From the NCBI GenBank assembly GCA_024711325.1, contig JANJTC010000005.1, positions 992,001 through 1,056,000 of the forward strand: 64,000 nucleotides of DNA, read 5' to 3'. The position numbers and the translations under genes are program-made. Below, piece after piece: positions 15,272 through 24,157 of the stretch (position 1 is the stretch's first letter; each line of letters opens with the position of its first letter). The notes beneath the pieces are model-generated. The model was not told the origin of the DNA. It made no database searches and saw only the letters and a list, made by a program, of their open reading frames with translations. The stretch comes from Bacteriovoracaceae bacterium (lineage in GTDB: Bacteria; Bdellovibrionota; Bacteriovoracia; Bacteriovoracales; Bacteriovoracaceae).

Positions 15272-17833
15272 ATGGCAGACAAAAAGTATCTGGTTATAGT
15301 GGAGTCACCCACTAAGGCCAAGACCATTCGTAAATTTCTTCCAAGTAACTATATAGTAGAGGCCAGTATGGGTCATATCCGGGATTTGCCACAATCGGCA
15401 TCGGATATTCCGGCAGCTCTTAAAAAAGAAGATTGGGCCAAACTTGGGGTAAATGTTGAAGAAAACTTTGAACCTCTCTATGTTGTGCCTAAGGATAAGA
15501 AGAAAATCATCAGCGAACTTAAGACAAAAATGAAAGAAGTCGCCATGATCTATCTTGCGACCGATGAAGACCGTGAGGGTGAGTCAATTTCATGGCATTT
15601 ACTTGAGTTATTAAAACCAAAAGTTCCCGTCAAGCGCATGGTTTTCCATGAGATCACTAAGGCCGCTATTTTAAAAGCGCTGAAAGACACACGTGAAGTT
15701 GATGAAAAGCTTGTTCGGGCCCAAGAGACCCGCCGAATACTTGATCGTCTTTATGGCTACACGCTTTCTCCTTTAATATGGAAAAAAATCGCTTATGGTC
15801 TTTCGGCCGGACGCGTTCAATCGACCGGTCTTAAAATGATTGTTGAGCGTGAAAAAGAACGGATGCGCTTTAAGCGTTCGGTTTACTGGGATATTAAGGC
15901 CCAGGTTCATCCAGCAACTGATAAGAAAGCGCTTTTTGATGCCAAATTGACTTCGGTTAAAGGGGCCAGAGTTGCTGGTGGTAAAGACTTTGATGGTTTA
16001 ACCGGTAAGCTCATCGATGAGAAAAAAGTCGTTTTGCTGGATGAAAAAAAGTCTCGTGACCTGGCCAAGAATATTGAAAAAGCAGACTGGAAAGTAACTT
16101 CTGTAGAAGAAAAAACATTCCATTCCAAGCCGGCCATTCCTTTTATTACTTCGACCCTTCAAATGGAGTCCAACCGTAAGCTTGGCATGTCTTCTAAAGA
16201 CACCATGAGAACTGCTCAACGTTTATACGAAGAAGGTCTCATTACTTATATGAGAACGGATTCGCCCAACCTTTCTCAAGAAGCCATTAACGCTGCCCGA
16301 AATATGGTGGTTGAGCTCTATGGGAAAACTTATTTAAATCCTGAAGTTCGTCAGTACGCCGCCAAACAAAAAGGTGCCCAAGAGGCCCACGAAGCGATTC
16401 GTCCGGCGGGTGCTGAGTTCACCCATCCTGATAAGACTGGCATGACGGGCAGAGAACTTGCCCTATATGAACTTATCTGGAAACGTACCATGGCCACTCA
16501 GATGAAAGATGCTGAGAAAGCTTCAATGACAATTAAAATTGAAGCGGGGGAGGCAGAATTCTCTGCTTCCGGTACACGTATTATTTTCCCTGGCTTCCTT
16601 CGTGTTTATGTTGAAGGTTCAGATGACCCTGAAGCGGCCCTTGAGGATAAAGAATTAATCCTACCTGTCTTGAAAAAAGGCGACTCCCTCAAAGCGGCTT
16701 CAATTCATCCTGATATGCATGAGACAAAACCTCCTGCAAGATTCACAGAAGCATCGATTGTTCAGTCTCTTGAAAAAGAGGGCGTTGGTCGTCCTTCTAC
16801 TTATGCTTCTATTATCGGAACTATTCTAGACCGTGGTTATGTTCGTAAAGATGGTTCGGCCCTCATTCCTACTTTTACCGGCATGGCCGTGATTCAACTT
16901 CTTGAGACGCATTTTAAACATTTGATGGACTATTCGTTTACTTCTGAAATGGAAGAGTCCTTGGATAAAATCGCGTACGGAGAAGAAGATTCACTTAAGT
17001 ACCTGACAAAATTTTATAAAGGTAAAAACGGGCTGGCCAAAAAAGTTGAAGAGCAGGATAAAAAGATCAAGCCGGAAGAGTCACGCACTATTCATATCAT
17101 GAAAGACGGCGAGGCCATGGATATTAAGGTCGGACGTTTCGGGCCATACGTGGTGGAGAAAAACGGTAAGGACGAGGTTCATGCCTCTATTCCAGAAGAC
17201 ATTGCTCCCGCCGATCTTGATCCTGAGCAAATCAAGGAACTCCTGGCCAACCAGGCCAACGGGCCTATTCCAATTGGAAAAGATCCTAAAACTAAGCAGA
17301 ACATTTACTGTCTGGTTGGTCGCTATGGGGCCTATTTTCAACTTGGAGAAGTAACAGAAGAGACTCCTAAGCCGAAACGTGCCTCTTTGCCCAAGGGTAA
17401 GGATCCTAAGACGATTACAATTGAAGATGCTCTTGAAGCTCTTTCGCTACCTCGTGAACTTGGCCTTCACCCAGAAACTAAAAAGCCAATATTGGCCAAT
17501 AATGGTCGTTTTGGGCCCTATGTGATGCATGATGGGAACTTCAGGTCGCTTAAAAAAGAGGATGATTTGTTTACCATTGACCTTAAACGGGGGCTGGAAC
17601 TTCTATCAGAAGAAAAAGGTGCCAACCGTCGGGGTGGTAAGGTCCTGAAAGACTTTGGAGTTGTGGCAAAATTAAAGAAAAAAGCGTCTATATTGGACGG
17701 AAAATACGGTCCATATATTAAGGTCGGGACGAAAAATATCACCCTACCGGATGATAAAAAAGACCCGAAAGTTATTGAGAAAATGACCGAAGCAGAACTT
17801 GCGAGTATTGTGCTTGCTGCAGGGAAGAAATAG
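15272..17833 (+). CDS. topA: DNA topoisomerase I (type IA)
   Basis: 853 residues. It relaxes negative supercoils by cutting one strand and passing the other. The N-terminal Toprim domain begins YLVIVESPTKAKTIRKFLP (catalytic Glu in VESP) and includes LATDEDREGESISWHL (the DxDxxGE region). The active-site tyrosine is Tyr326 in GLITYMRTDSP. The C-terminus has no Cys4 zinc fingers; instead it has repeated GRFGPYV, GRYGAYF and GKYGPYI segments, the zinc-free C-terminal repeat type. Upstream are a weak promoter and a 220-base gap. rpmE2 follows in the same direction with its own strong promoter. Essential housekeeping gene. Confidence 0.97.
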   Translation: MADKKYLVIVESPTKAKTIRKFLPSNYIVEASMGHIRDLPQSASDIPAALKKEDWAKLGVNVEENFEPLYVVPKDKKKIISELKTKMKEVAMIYLATDEDREGESISWHLLELLKPKVPVKRMVFHEITKAAILKALKDTREVDEKLVRAQETRRILDRLYGYTLSPLIWKKIAYGLSAGRVQSTGLKMIVEREKERMRFKRSVYWDIKAQVHPATDKKALFDAKLTSVKGARVAGGKDFDGLTGKLIDEKKVVLLDEKKSRDLAKNIEKADWKVTSVEEKTFHSKPAIPFITSTLQMESNRKLGMSSKDTMRTAQRLYEEGLITYMRTDSPNLSQEAINAARNMVVELYGKTYLNPEVRQYAAKQKGAQEAHEAIRPAGAEFTHPDKTGMTGRELALYELIWKRTMATQMKDAEKASMTIKIEAGEAEFSASGTRIIFPGFLRVYVEGSDDPEAALEDKELILPVLKKGDSLKAASIHPDMHETKPPARFTEASIVQSLEKEGVGRPSTYASIIGTILDRGYVRKDGSALIPTFTGMAVIQLLETHFKHLMDYSFTSEMEESLDKIAYGEEDSLKYLTKFYKGKNGLAKKVEEQDKKIKPEESRTIHIMKDGEAMDIKVGRFGPYVVEKNGKDEVHASIPEDIAPADLDPEQIKELLANQANGPIPIGKDPKTKQNIYCLVGRYGAYFQLGEVTEETPKPKRASLPKGKDPKTITIEDALEALSLPRELGLHPETKKPILANNGRFGPYVMHDGNFRSLKKEDDLFTIDLKRGLELLSEEKGANRRGGKVLKDFGVVAKLKKKASILDGKYGPYIKVGTKNITLPDDKKDPKVIEKMTEAELASIVLAAGKK

Positions 17834-17843
17834 ATTTTCTTCG

Positions 17844-17872
17844 TTGACAGTAAACGCACCCGTAGGTAAATT
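17844..17872 (+). promoter_or_regulatory. Strong sigma-70 type promoter for rpmE2
   Basis: TTGACA (17844-17849), a spacer of exactly 17 bases, then TAAATT (17867-17872). It lies just after the topA stop and about 45 bases before the L31 start. It is one of the two best promoter matches in the window. Confidence 0.7.
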
Positions 17873-17917
17873 GCCAGAACTTCATTAGTTATATTTGTTC
17901 ACTATAAGGATAAGCGT

Positions 17918-18160
17918 ATGAAAAAAGGTATTCACCCAACTTACAGAGATGTCGTTTTTAAAGACGTTTCTTGTGATTTCGAAATCATCACTAAATCAAC
18001 AATCAAGACTACTGATAAGATCACTCTTAACGGTACTGAATATCCACTTTTTAAAGTTGATATTTCTTCTGGTTCACACCCATTCTACACTGGAACTCAG
18101 CGTGTTATGGATACAGAAGGTCGTGTTGATCGTTTCAAGAAAAAATACGCCAAGAAGTAA
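17918..18160 (+). CDS. rpmE2: 50S ribosomal protein L31, type B
   Basis: 80 residues beginning MKKGIHPTYRDVVFKD, with SGSHPFYTGTQRVMDTEGRV near the middle and a basic C-terminus, a clear L31 match. Type A L31 binds zinc through a CxxC; here only one Cys remains (DVSCDFE), so it is the zinc-independent C-minus form. In many bacteria this form replaces the zinc protein when zinc is scarce under Zur control, but with its strong constitutive-looking promoter it may be the only L31 here. Codon use is that of a highly expressed gene. An efficient terminator follows at 18181. Confidence 0.96.
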   Translation: MKKGIHPTYRDVVFKDVSCDFEIITKSTIKTTDKITLNGTEYPLFKVDISSGSHPFYTGTQRVMDTEGRVDRFKKKYAKK

Positions 18161-18180
18161 TTCGAGACAGTATAAAAAAA

Positions 18181-18206
18181 GGCCCTCTTGCGAGGGCCTT
18201 TTTTTT
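18181..18206. terminator. Bidirectional intrinsic terminator between rpmE2 and merC-like gene
   Basis: GGCCCTC (18181-18187), loop TTGC, GAGGGCC (18192-18198), then eight T. Seven A precede the stem, so it can serve the convergent gene ending at 18226 too. Confidence 0.9.
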
Positions 18207-18225
18207 GCTTAAAAACTAAATGATT

Positions 18226-18606
18226 TTAACAACATTGATGCTGGTGACGGTGTGAATGTTGGATGTTCTTTACGTGGGCCAAAACCAAGATCAAGCTTCC
18301 GAAAATTGAAATGCCATGGGTGATTTGGTCACTGAATCTTCCTTCTAGTAAAATTCCTAAAAGAATGAAAAATAATCCGCTTATGGCAGTGCCTACGATC
18401 CAAGACAGCCCGTGCTTACGATAGCCTGGTAGGAAGGCCAGAGGAGAAGTGAAAAGGATGATCACTCCCACTACAATATGTACCCAGGTTGAGTGGGTGT
18501 AGGCGGAAATTGCAGGGAAAAATAGAGGTAAAAAGGCCACAAGAATACAGTGAACTACACAGGCCGATGAAAATGCAATCCCGAGGCGATCCCAAATTTT
18601 TTTCAT
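18226..18606 (-). CDS. MerC-domain membrane protein with His/Cys-rich tail
   Basis: 126 residues from ATG 18606. Four hydrophobic segments (about 9-28, 37-55, 65-84, 92-110) match the MerC fold. The CVVHC motif in the first helix corresponds to the metal-binding cysteines of MerC transporters. The C-terminus ends HSHRHQHQCC, a His/Cys tail able to bind metal. In mer operons MerC imports Hg(II); stand-alone chromosomal versions are common in this phylum and their cargo is unknown. It is divergent from a MerP-like gene (77-base gap), so the two may be co-regulated metal-handling genes. No merA, merR or merT is nearby, so mercury resistance is not implied. Confidence 0.75.
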   Translation of the reverse strand: MKKIWDRLGIAFSSACVVHCILVAFLPLFFPAISAYTHSTWVHIVVGVIILFTSPLAFLPGYRKHGLSWIVGTAISGLFFILLGILLEGRFSDQITHGISIFGSLILVLAHVKNIQHSHRHQHQCC

Positions 18607-18683
18607 GATGCGGGTATACCTGAAGTTACAGACCTCGTCTATAATGGTAGATAAATACTTCATCAATTTCTGGGAGATAAGTT

Positions 18684-18959
18684 GTGAAAATATTGCCATT
18701 GATATTAGGAATGATGTTTTCGGTTTCAGTCTTGGCGGCAAAAGTTGAAGTTGATGTTGTTGGTATGACCTGTGGAATGTGCGTTGAGGCCATTACGAAG
18801 GAACTTAATTCCACAGAAAAAGCTGAAAATATTACGGTAAATCTGGATGATAAGAAGGCCCGATTTACCGAAGTTAAAAATAAAAAACTAACCGATAGTG
18901 AAATCAAGGCCGCCATTAAGAAGGCCGGGTACGAAGCTATCAAAATTCGTCGTTACTAA
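18684..18959 (+). CDS. Periplasmic heavy-metal-associated (HMA/MerP-like) protein
   Basis: 91 residues from a GTG start preceded by GGGAG. A signal peptide (KILPLILGMMFSVSVLA, then AKVEVD) is followed by one HMA domain with the metal-binding loop GMTCGMC (two cysteines) and a typical beta-alpha-beta-beta-alpha-beta pattern ending AIKKAGYEAIKIRRY. It probably binds a soft metal (Cu(I), Hg(II) or Zn(II)) in the periplasm. The stop codon overlaps the flavodoxin start by one base (TAATG), so translation is coupled. The divergent MerC-like gene upstream suggests a shared metal-related task. Confidence 0.82.
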   Translation: MKILPLILGMMFSVSVLAAKVEVDVVGMTCGMCVEAITKELNSTEKAENITVNLDDKKARFTEVKNKKLTDSEIKAAIKKAGYEAIKIRRY

Positions 18960-19411
18960 TGTCTTTAATACATATCCTCTGGGGTTCTCAAAGTGGGAAT
19001 GCCCAAAATCTTGCTCAAGTCATCGGTGACTCGCTCACCAACCACTTTCCTGTTGAAGTGATTGATATGGGAGAACTGGATCCTGAGGGGATTCAAGAGA
19101 TTAAAAATCTCATTATCGTCACTTCCACTTATGGAGATGGTGAAGCCCCAGATAATGCATCGGAATGGCTGAGCTTTGTGAAGTTCGCGGAAGATTTGGA
19201 TCTGAGTCATTTAAATTATGCCGTTATTGGATTAGGTGATACTTATTACCCTCATTTTTGTCAGGCGGGGAAAGATTTTGATCAATACCTGTCCAAACAT
19301 GGTGCCCATGCAATGCTTAAAAGATTGGATTGCGACCTTTATTATGAGGAACAATATCCCGAGTGGGTGGAAGAGCTGAAGTCTGTATTAAAAAGCCATT
19401 TTCCAGATTAG
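18959..19411 (+). CDS. Flavodoxin-domain protein (MioC-like)
   Basis: 150 residues. FMN-binding flavodoxin fold: phosphate-binding loop GSQSGNAQNLA near the N-terminus, the TYGDGEAPDNASEW segment contacting the flavin, and IGLGDTYYPHFCQAGKDFD. It resembles the FMN domain of sulfite/cytochrome P450 reductases and MioC rather than small classical flavodoxins. It acts as a one- or two-electron carrier in the cytoplasm; the partner is unknown. Its start overlaps the HMA gene stop, and rimK follows after 9 bases, giving a three-gene operon of unrelated-looking functions. Confidence 0.85.
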   Translation: MSLIHILWGSQSGNAQNLAQVIGDSLTNHFPVEVIDMGELDPEGIQEIKNLIIVTSTYGDGEAPDNASEWLSFVKFAEDLDLSHLNYAVIGLGDTYYPHFCQAGKDFDQYLSKHGAHAMLKRLDCDLYYEEQYPEWVEELKSVLKSHFPD

Positions 19412-19420
19412 ACTTATTCC

Positions 19421-20314
19421 ATGAAAATTGGAATTTTGTCGCGCAATCCGAAAATCTACTCTACCCATCGTCTGGTGAAGGCCGCCCTTTCCCGAGGCCA
19501 CCAAGTCAGAGTGATTGATCCTCTTCGTTGTTACATGAACATTACTTCTGCCAAGCCTATGGTCCATTACAAAGATCAGCTGCTGGATGATTTTAATGTG
19601 ATCATTCCCAGGATTGGCGCTTCAATTACGTATTATGGATCTGCAATTCTTCGTCAGTTTGAAATGATGGGGGTGTATTCACTCAATGAATCCACTTCTA
19701 TTACCAGGTCGCGAGATAAGTTACGTTGTCTTCAAATTCTTTCTCGTTCTGGAATAGGACTACCGGTTACAAGTTATGCTCACTCAACCAAAATGTCGGA
19801 AAAGCTCATCAAGATGGTGGGAGGGGCCCCTTGTGTGATTAAGCTAATTGAAGGCACGCAAGGCAAAGGAGTGATCCTGGCCGAAACTCATAAGGCGGCC
19901 GAATCCGTCATTGATGGTTTCAGGCAAATGAAAGCACACTTTCTTGTGCAGGAATTCATCAAAGAATCTAATGGTTGTGACATTCGGGCCTTTGTAGTGG
20001 GAGACAAGGTTGTGGCAAGCATGATGAGGAAAGCACGTGACGGTGAATTCCGCTCCAATCTCCACCGTGGAGGGACTGCAATTCCTGTTGAAATTTCTGA
20101 AGAAGAAGCCGAGCTGGCCGTTAATGCTGCTAAGGCATTAGGTCTTAATGTAGCAGGAGTGGATCTTTTGAGATCCTGGCGAGGGCCCTTAGTTTTGGAA
20201 GTTAATTCTTCCCCTGGTCTTCAAGGTATTGAGACTTCAACGGGTCTTGATATAGCGACGATGATCATTGAATACGCTGAAATGAATAATCAAAATAAAG
20301 AATATGCCGGTTAA
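19421..20314 (+). CDS. rimK: RimK-family ATP-grasp ligase (ribosomal protein S6 glutamate ligase type)
   Basis: 297 residues. It opens with [19 protein letters not shown] and contains [20 protein letters not shown], the ATP-grasp segment [39 protein letters not shown] and the metal-binding [14 protein letters not shown] near the end, all characteristic of RimK. RimK adds glutamates to the C-terminus of ribosomal protein S6; related enzymes make other poly-glutamate tags, so the substrate is inferred. It is the last gene of the HMA-flavodoxin-rimK unit. Its stop overlaps the convergent pyrD stop by four bases. Confidence 0.9.
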   Translation: MKIGILSRNPKIYSTHRLVKAALSRGHQVRVIDPLRCYMNITSAKPMVHYKDQLLDDFNVIIPRIGASITYYGSAILRQFEMMGVYSLNESTSITRSRDKLRCLQILSRSGIGLPVTSYAHSTKMSEKLIKMVGGAPCVIKLIEGTQGKGVILAETHKAAESVIDGFRQMKAHFLVQEFIKESNGCDIRAFVVGDKVVASMMRKARDGEFRSNLHRGGTAIPVEISEEEAELAVNAAKALGLNVAGVDLLRSWRGPLVLEVNSSPGLQGIETSTGLDIATMIIEYAEMNNQNKEYAG

Positions 20315-21357
20315 AGGAAGTCTTTCAGGCGGTATTGCCTTTCACTCAAAGGTAACCTGAAAAAAATCTCCAGGTCCATTTGCTGTATAGTTATAAAGTT
20401 GAAAAGGGCCTTGTGGAATTTTCTCAGGACTTCTGGTCCTTGATAAACGTAAGATGTATAAATCTGAACGACTTTTCCACCTTCATTCCAAAGATTAAAG
20501 AGGTCTTTAGGTTCTGATATTCCACCCGCTGCAATGAGTTCTGAGTTTAATCTTTCATTTAATATAATTTTGCACACTTCATGGGATTTCTCTCGCAACA
20601 GGGCCCCTGAAACGCCACCTGCACCACGCTCTGACATAATCGTGGTATTGGTAGCGATCAGGCCACTGAGACCAAAATCATGAGTGAGCTTTGTTAGTTC
20701 AAGAATTTTTTCTTTCGTCAGATCCGGTGCAATTTTCAGATAAAGATCTTTGCCTCCGCGATTCTTATTTAATTCGGAAAAAAGTTCTGAGAGATAAGGA
20801 GTTTCCTGGAGAGAACGAAGACCCGGAGTGTTAGGGGAAGAAACATTAATCACGAAGTAATCAGCATGATCCTGCAGGGTTTCAAGTAACAGTGAGAGCT
20901 CATGGATACTTTCTTCAGGAGAAGTGTCTTTATTTTTACCAATATTCACTCCAAGGGGAATGTTACCTTGATAAGTTTTCAAACGAGGTAAAATTTCCAA
21001 AAGTCCTTGATTAGGAAAACCCATGGCATTACGCAAACTCAGTTCTGTTGGATAACGAAACATGCGTGGGCGAGGATTGCCTCCTTGAGGCATCAAAGTC
21101 ACTGTTCCACATTCAATGGCACCAAAACCCTGGGCACTGAAGAAAGTGAGGGCCTCGGCATTTTTATCCAGCCCGGCGGCAAGACCCACTGGAAAGTTCC
21201 ATCTAACTTTACCCACATTCAGGGCCAGCCTTGGATCGGTTACCATACCGGTTAATTTTCCCAATGCAGGGGAAAGTTTGGCCACTTCCAGCGTGAGATT
21301 ATGGGCCGTCTCTGGATCCAGAGAGAATAATAGAGATTTAATCAGGGGATAGAACAT
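20311..21357 (-). CDS. pyrD: Dihydroorotate dehydrogenase, quinone-dependent (class 2)
   Basis: 348 residues from ATG 21357, whose protein start ([20 protein letters not shown]) matches the usual class 2 N-terminus; an in-frame ATG at 21393 would add 12 residues without better support. It oxidises dihydroorotate to orotate in pyrimidine synthesis, passing electrons to quinone at the inner membrane. FMN and substrate motifs: [12 protein letters not shown] [39 protein letters not shown] (catalytic Ser in SSPNT), GLIATNTT and AAGGIS. Convergent with rimK, overlapping by four bases. The upstream divergent gene begins 74 bases away. Confidence 0.93.
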   Translation of the reverse strand: MFYPLIKSLLFSLDPETAHNLTLEVAKLSPALGKLTGMVTDPRLALNVGKVRWNFPVGLAAGLDKNAEALTFFSAQGFGAIECGTVTLMPQGGNPRPRMFRYPTELSLRNAMGFPNQGLLEILPRLKTYQGNIPLGVNIGKNKDTSPEESIHELSLLLETLQDHADYFVINVSSPNTPGLRSLQETPYLSELFSELNKNRGGKDLYLKIAPDLTKEKILELTKLTHDFGLSGLIATNTTIMSERGAGGVSGALLREKSHEVCKIILNERLNSELIAAGGISEPKDLFNLWNEGGKVVQIYTSYVYQGPEVLRKFHKALFNFITIQQMDLEIFFRLPLSERQYRLKDFL

Positions 21358-21430
21358 GACTGAAATGGTATTAAGCTTTTCTTTGAAAGTCATCAAAGCG
21401 TATGAGATAATTTCTTTAAGAGGTCATACC

Positions 21431-21853
21431 ATGCGATTTGCAATCTTACTTTTTCTTGTGAGTTTCACTTCATTTGCCCAACATGCTTCACAGCCCATGA
21501 AAGAAAGCTCCGCCGATCTCCGGAGCGGTATTGTCATGTTCAGCATTGAAGATACGGAAGAAGAGGCCATTTATTGGTTGGAGCGCACTGCTAATCTGGA
21601 CTATTTTCTACGCATGAAAGAGGGCGATGATGAAAAAATCCGAAAGGTTGATACCCGAGATGCCAAGAAAGTCGATATGGATTTTGCTTCCCGCTTTTTA
21701 AAGTGCCAATATGAATTGCCGCCTTCTTCCAAAGATTGCAAGGTAACGCTTCGCCTAAGTATGAAGGGTGAAACTCAGGATATCTGTAAAAAAGACGATA
21801 AAAAAGCTCAAGAGATGATGCCCTTCCTCAAGGCCTTGATGAAACGTTTCTGA
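21431..21853 (+). CDS. Secreted protein of unknown function
   Basis: 140 residues from ATG 21431, preceded by AAGAGGTCATACC. A clear Sec signal peptide (MRFAILLFLVSFTSFA, then QHAS) suggests a periplasmic product. The mature part is charged and mixed alpha/beta with two Cys in the second half (RFLKCQYELPPSSKDCKV) and a third near the end (TQDICKKDD). No family recognised. It lies upstream of and in line with the tail-specific protease (70-base gap), so it may be in the same transcript. Because the two would both act in the periplasm, a role as substrate or cofactor of the protease is possible but only a guess. Confidence 0.7.
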   Translation: MRFAILLFLVSFTSFAQHASQPMKESSADLRSGIVMFSIEDTEEEAIYWLERTANLDYFLRMKEGDDEKIRKVDTRDAKKVDMDFASRFLKCQYELPPSSKDCKVTLRLSMKGETQDICKKDDKKAQEMMPFLKALMKRF

Positions 21854-21923
21854 GTGAAAAAGATTGCATCTCCCTCTGTGTGAGTAGAAAATATGTTAAC
21901 CATTGTTTCGAAATCGAGGTTTC

Positions 21924-24101
21924 ATGAAATCCCACGTTCTATTGCTCAGTTTAGCTTTGCTCACACAAGGAGCGATTGCTCAACAGACGAGTTCTCCTTC
22001 TTCTACGAGTGATGATCCGTCCAATCCTTCAATCTTGGGTAGTATAATGACGCCAAAGCCTCGTTATACCCGTGAGATGGTATTAGGAAATATCCTGAAA
22101 GGTGCACTTGAGAATATGCATCTATCCAACAAAGAAATTAATGATGCCCTTTCTCAAAATGCTTTTAAACTTTTTCTGGAAAGACTTGATTATGGAAAAC
22201 AGTTTCTTCTTGAAAGTGATGTAAAAGAGCTTGAAAAGTATAAGAAGTCATTCGATGACATGATTATTTCGGGGGATCTGGCAATTTTGGATATGAGTTC
22301 AGAACTCATGAATAAACGCATCGGCCAGATTGAAAAGTATATAGAAGAGCTTTTGAACAAACCATTGAATTATAATCAAAAAGAGTTTCTTGAGACTGAT
22401 CCTAAGAAGAGAGTTTTTCCCAAGACTGAAAAAGAACTTTACGCTCATTGGGAGCGCCTCATGAAGTATGAGGTCCTGGGTAGAATGGTGGATTTAAAAG
22501 AAGAGCAAAATGGCCTGGCCACTGATGAAAAGGGTAAGAAGAAAAAACCTAAGAGTGAAAAGAAATTATCTGATACAGAGGTTGAAAAAGAATCTCGCTC
22601 AAAGGTTCTAAAATCTTACAAAAAAATATTTTCACGACTTGTTAATGAAAAACGTTCAGACAAACTTGATAAGTTTTACAATGCTGTCACCAAAGTTTTT
22701 GATCCTCATACCAACTATCTGGTACCGGAGGAGAAAGAAGACTTTGACATTGATATGTCAGGTAAACTAGAGGGGATCGGAGCAATCTTACGGGAAGACA
22801 ATTCTTACATTAAAGTAGAAAAGATTGTTCCTGGTTCAGCTTCATGGAAAACCAAGGAAGTGGAGGCCGAAGACGTCATTTTAAAAGTGGGTCAAGGTAA
22901 GGACGAGCCAGTTGATGTTGTTGATATGTCCCTACGTGATGCAGTTAAGCTTATCCGTGGTAAAAAAGGCACAGAAGTTCGTTTGACTATCAAAAAACCA
23001 AATGGTCTGGTGAAAGTCGTCCCTATCGTTCGTGATGTGGTAGAGATTGAAGAATCTTATGCTAAAGGAACTTTACTGGAGCTTGCTCCTTACAAGTCTA
23101 AAATCGGTTACATCACCATTCCTAAGTTTTATCGTGATTTCAATGATCGAAACGGTAGAAATGTAACTGATGATACCAGAAAAGAAATCGAACGCCTGAA
23201 TAAAGAAGGTGCCGATGGTCTCATCCTGGATTTAAGAAATAATGGTGGCGGTGCACTGGAAGATGCCAGAATGATTTCTGGTCTTTTCATCGAGAAAGGA
23301 CCAATTGTTCAGGTTAAGGCACATACAGGTGCTGTGGATGTTCTGGCCGACACTGATCTCAAGGTTGATTTTAAAAAGCCAACAGTAGTTCTCATCAATC
23401 GTTTTTCAGCTTCTGCTTCTGAAATTGTTGCTGCAGCTCTTCAGGATTACGGCCGTGCGGTAATTGTCGGAGGAGAATTCTCTCACGGTAAGGGAACAGT
23501 GCAGGCAGTGGTGGATCTTGATGGTTATGTCTCTCCCATGGCCAAGTCTTATTCTCCATTGGGAGCTTTAAAAATTACTATTCAGAAATTCTATCGGGTC
23601 AATGGTAGTTCGACTCAGTATAAAGGGGTTACACCCGATATTATTCTTCCGGATCAGTTCTCTCATCTTGAGTCAGGGGAGAAGTTCCTTGATTACTCAA
23701 TTCCCTGGGGAGAAGTGAAAGCAGTTAAGTATAATAAGTGGAAGCCAAGTTACGATATCAAAACTCTTCGTTCCAATTCTCAAGAGCGTGTCAAAAAGAA
23801 TGAAAAATTCCAACATCTCGTTGATTCAATCAAATGGTATAAAGAGCAGAAAGAGAAAACCAAGCGCTCTTTAGTTGCCGCTGATTATGAAAAAGAAAGA
23901 AAGGCCATTCGTGAAATGTCTGATGTTTTCAAAAAAGAAGAAGAAAGTAAAAATCTTGTGGTCAAAGACTTGAGTCCTAACAGTAAGGATAAGGCCCAGA
24001 TTGAAAAATTTGATGAATTTTCCAAGACCCTTAAAAAAGATGCTGTGATCGAGGAATCTGTCATGATTCTTAATGACATGATTAAGAAGACTAAATCATA
24101 A
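21924..24101 (+). CDS. prc: Tail-specific (C-terminal processing) periplasmic protease Prc
   Basis: 725 residues from ATG 21924 (GAGG upstream). A signal peptide (MKSHVLLLSLALLTQGAIA) directs it to the periplasm. An N-terminal helical domain (about 50-240, with a Lys-rich insertion near 200) is followed by a PDZ domain (about 280-360), the S41 protease core and a C-terminal helical domain, the layout of E. coli Prc/Tsp. The nucleophile lies in NRFSASASEIV (about 495-499) and the general-base Lys in FSHGKGTVQ (Lys523); LDLRNNGGGAL is the third S41 signature. It trims C-termini of periplasmic and lipoprotein substrates, affecting cell-wall hydrolases by family knowledge. Ends at a strong terminator. 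Confidence 0.94.
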   Translation: MKSHVLLLSLALLTQGAIAQQTSSPSSTSDDPSNPSILGSIMTPKPRYTREMVLGNILKGALENMHLSNKEINDALSQNAFKLFLERLDYGKQFLLESDVKELEKYKKSFDDMIISGDLAILDMSSELMNKRIGQIEKYIEELLNKPLNYNQKEFLETDPKKRVFPKTEKELYAHWERLMKYEVLGRMVDLKEEQNGLATDEKGKKKKPKSEKKLSDTEVEKESRSKVLKSYKKIFSRLVNEKRSDKLDKFYNAVTKVFDPHTNYLVPEEKEDFDIDMSGKLEGIGAILREDNSYIKVEKIVPGSASWKTKEVEAEDVILKVGQGKDEPVDVVDMSLRDAVKLIRGKKGTEVRLTIKKPNGLVKVVPIVRDVVEIEESYAKGTLLELAPYKSKIGYITIPKFYRDFNDRNGRNVTDDTRKEIERLNKEGADGLILDLRNNGGGALEDARMISGLFIEKGPIVQVKAHTGAVDVLADTDLKVDFKKPTVVLINRFSASASEIVAAALQDYGRAVIVGGEFSHGKGTVQAVVDLDGYVSPMAKSYSPLGALKITIQKFYRVNGSSTQYKGVTPDIILPDQFSHLESGEKFLDYSIPWGEVKAVKYNKWKPSYDIKTLRSNSQERVKKNEKFQHLVDSIKWYKEQKEKTKRSLVAADYEKERKAIREMSDVFKKEEESKNLVVKDLSPNSKDKAQIEKFDEFSKTLKKDAVIEESVMILNDMIKKTKS

Positions 24102-24114
24102 TTGTTATACAGAT

Positions 24115-24138
24115 GGGCCCCTTCGGGGGCCCTTTTTT
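24115..24138 (+). terminator. Intrinsic terminator after prc
   Basis: GGGCCCC (24115-24121), tetraloop TTCG, GGGGCCC (24126-24132), then six T. Very stable hairpin 13 bases after the prc stop. Confidence 0.92.
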
Positions 24139-24157
24139 ATTTCTATTTTATTGAAGG

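Noticed and set aside
17880..17917. Zur-type operator upstream of rpmE2
   Set aside because: TTATA and TATAA arms can be found, but spacing and sequence fit the Zur consensus poorly.
18607..18741. N-terminal extension of the MerC-like protein into the divergent gene
   Set aside because: It would overlap the HMA gene and lacks a ribosome site; MerC homology begins at 18606.
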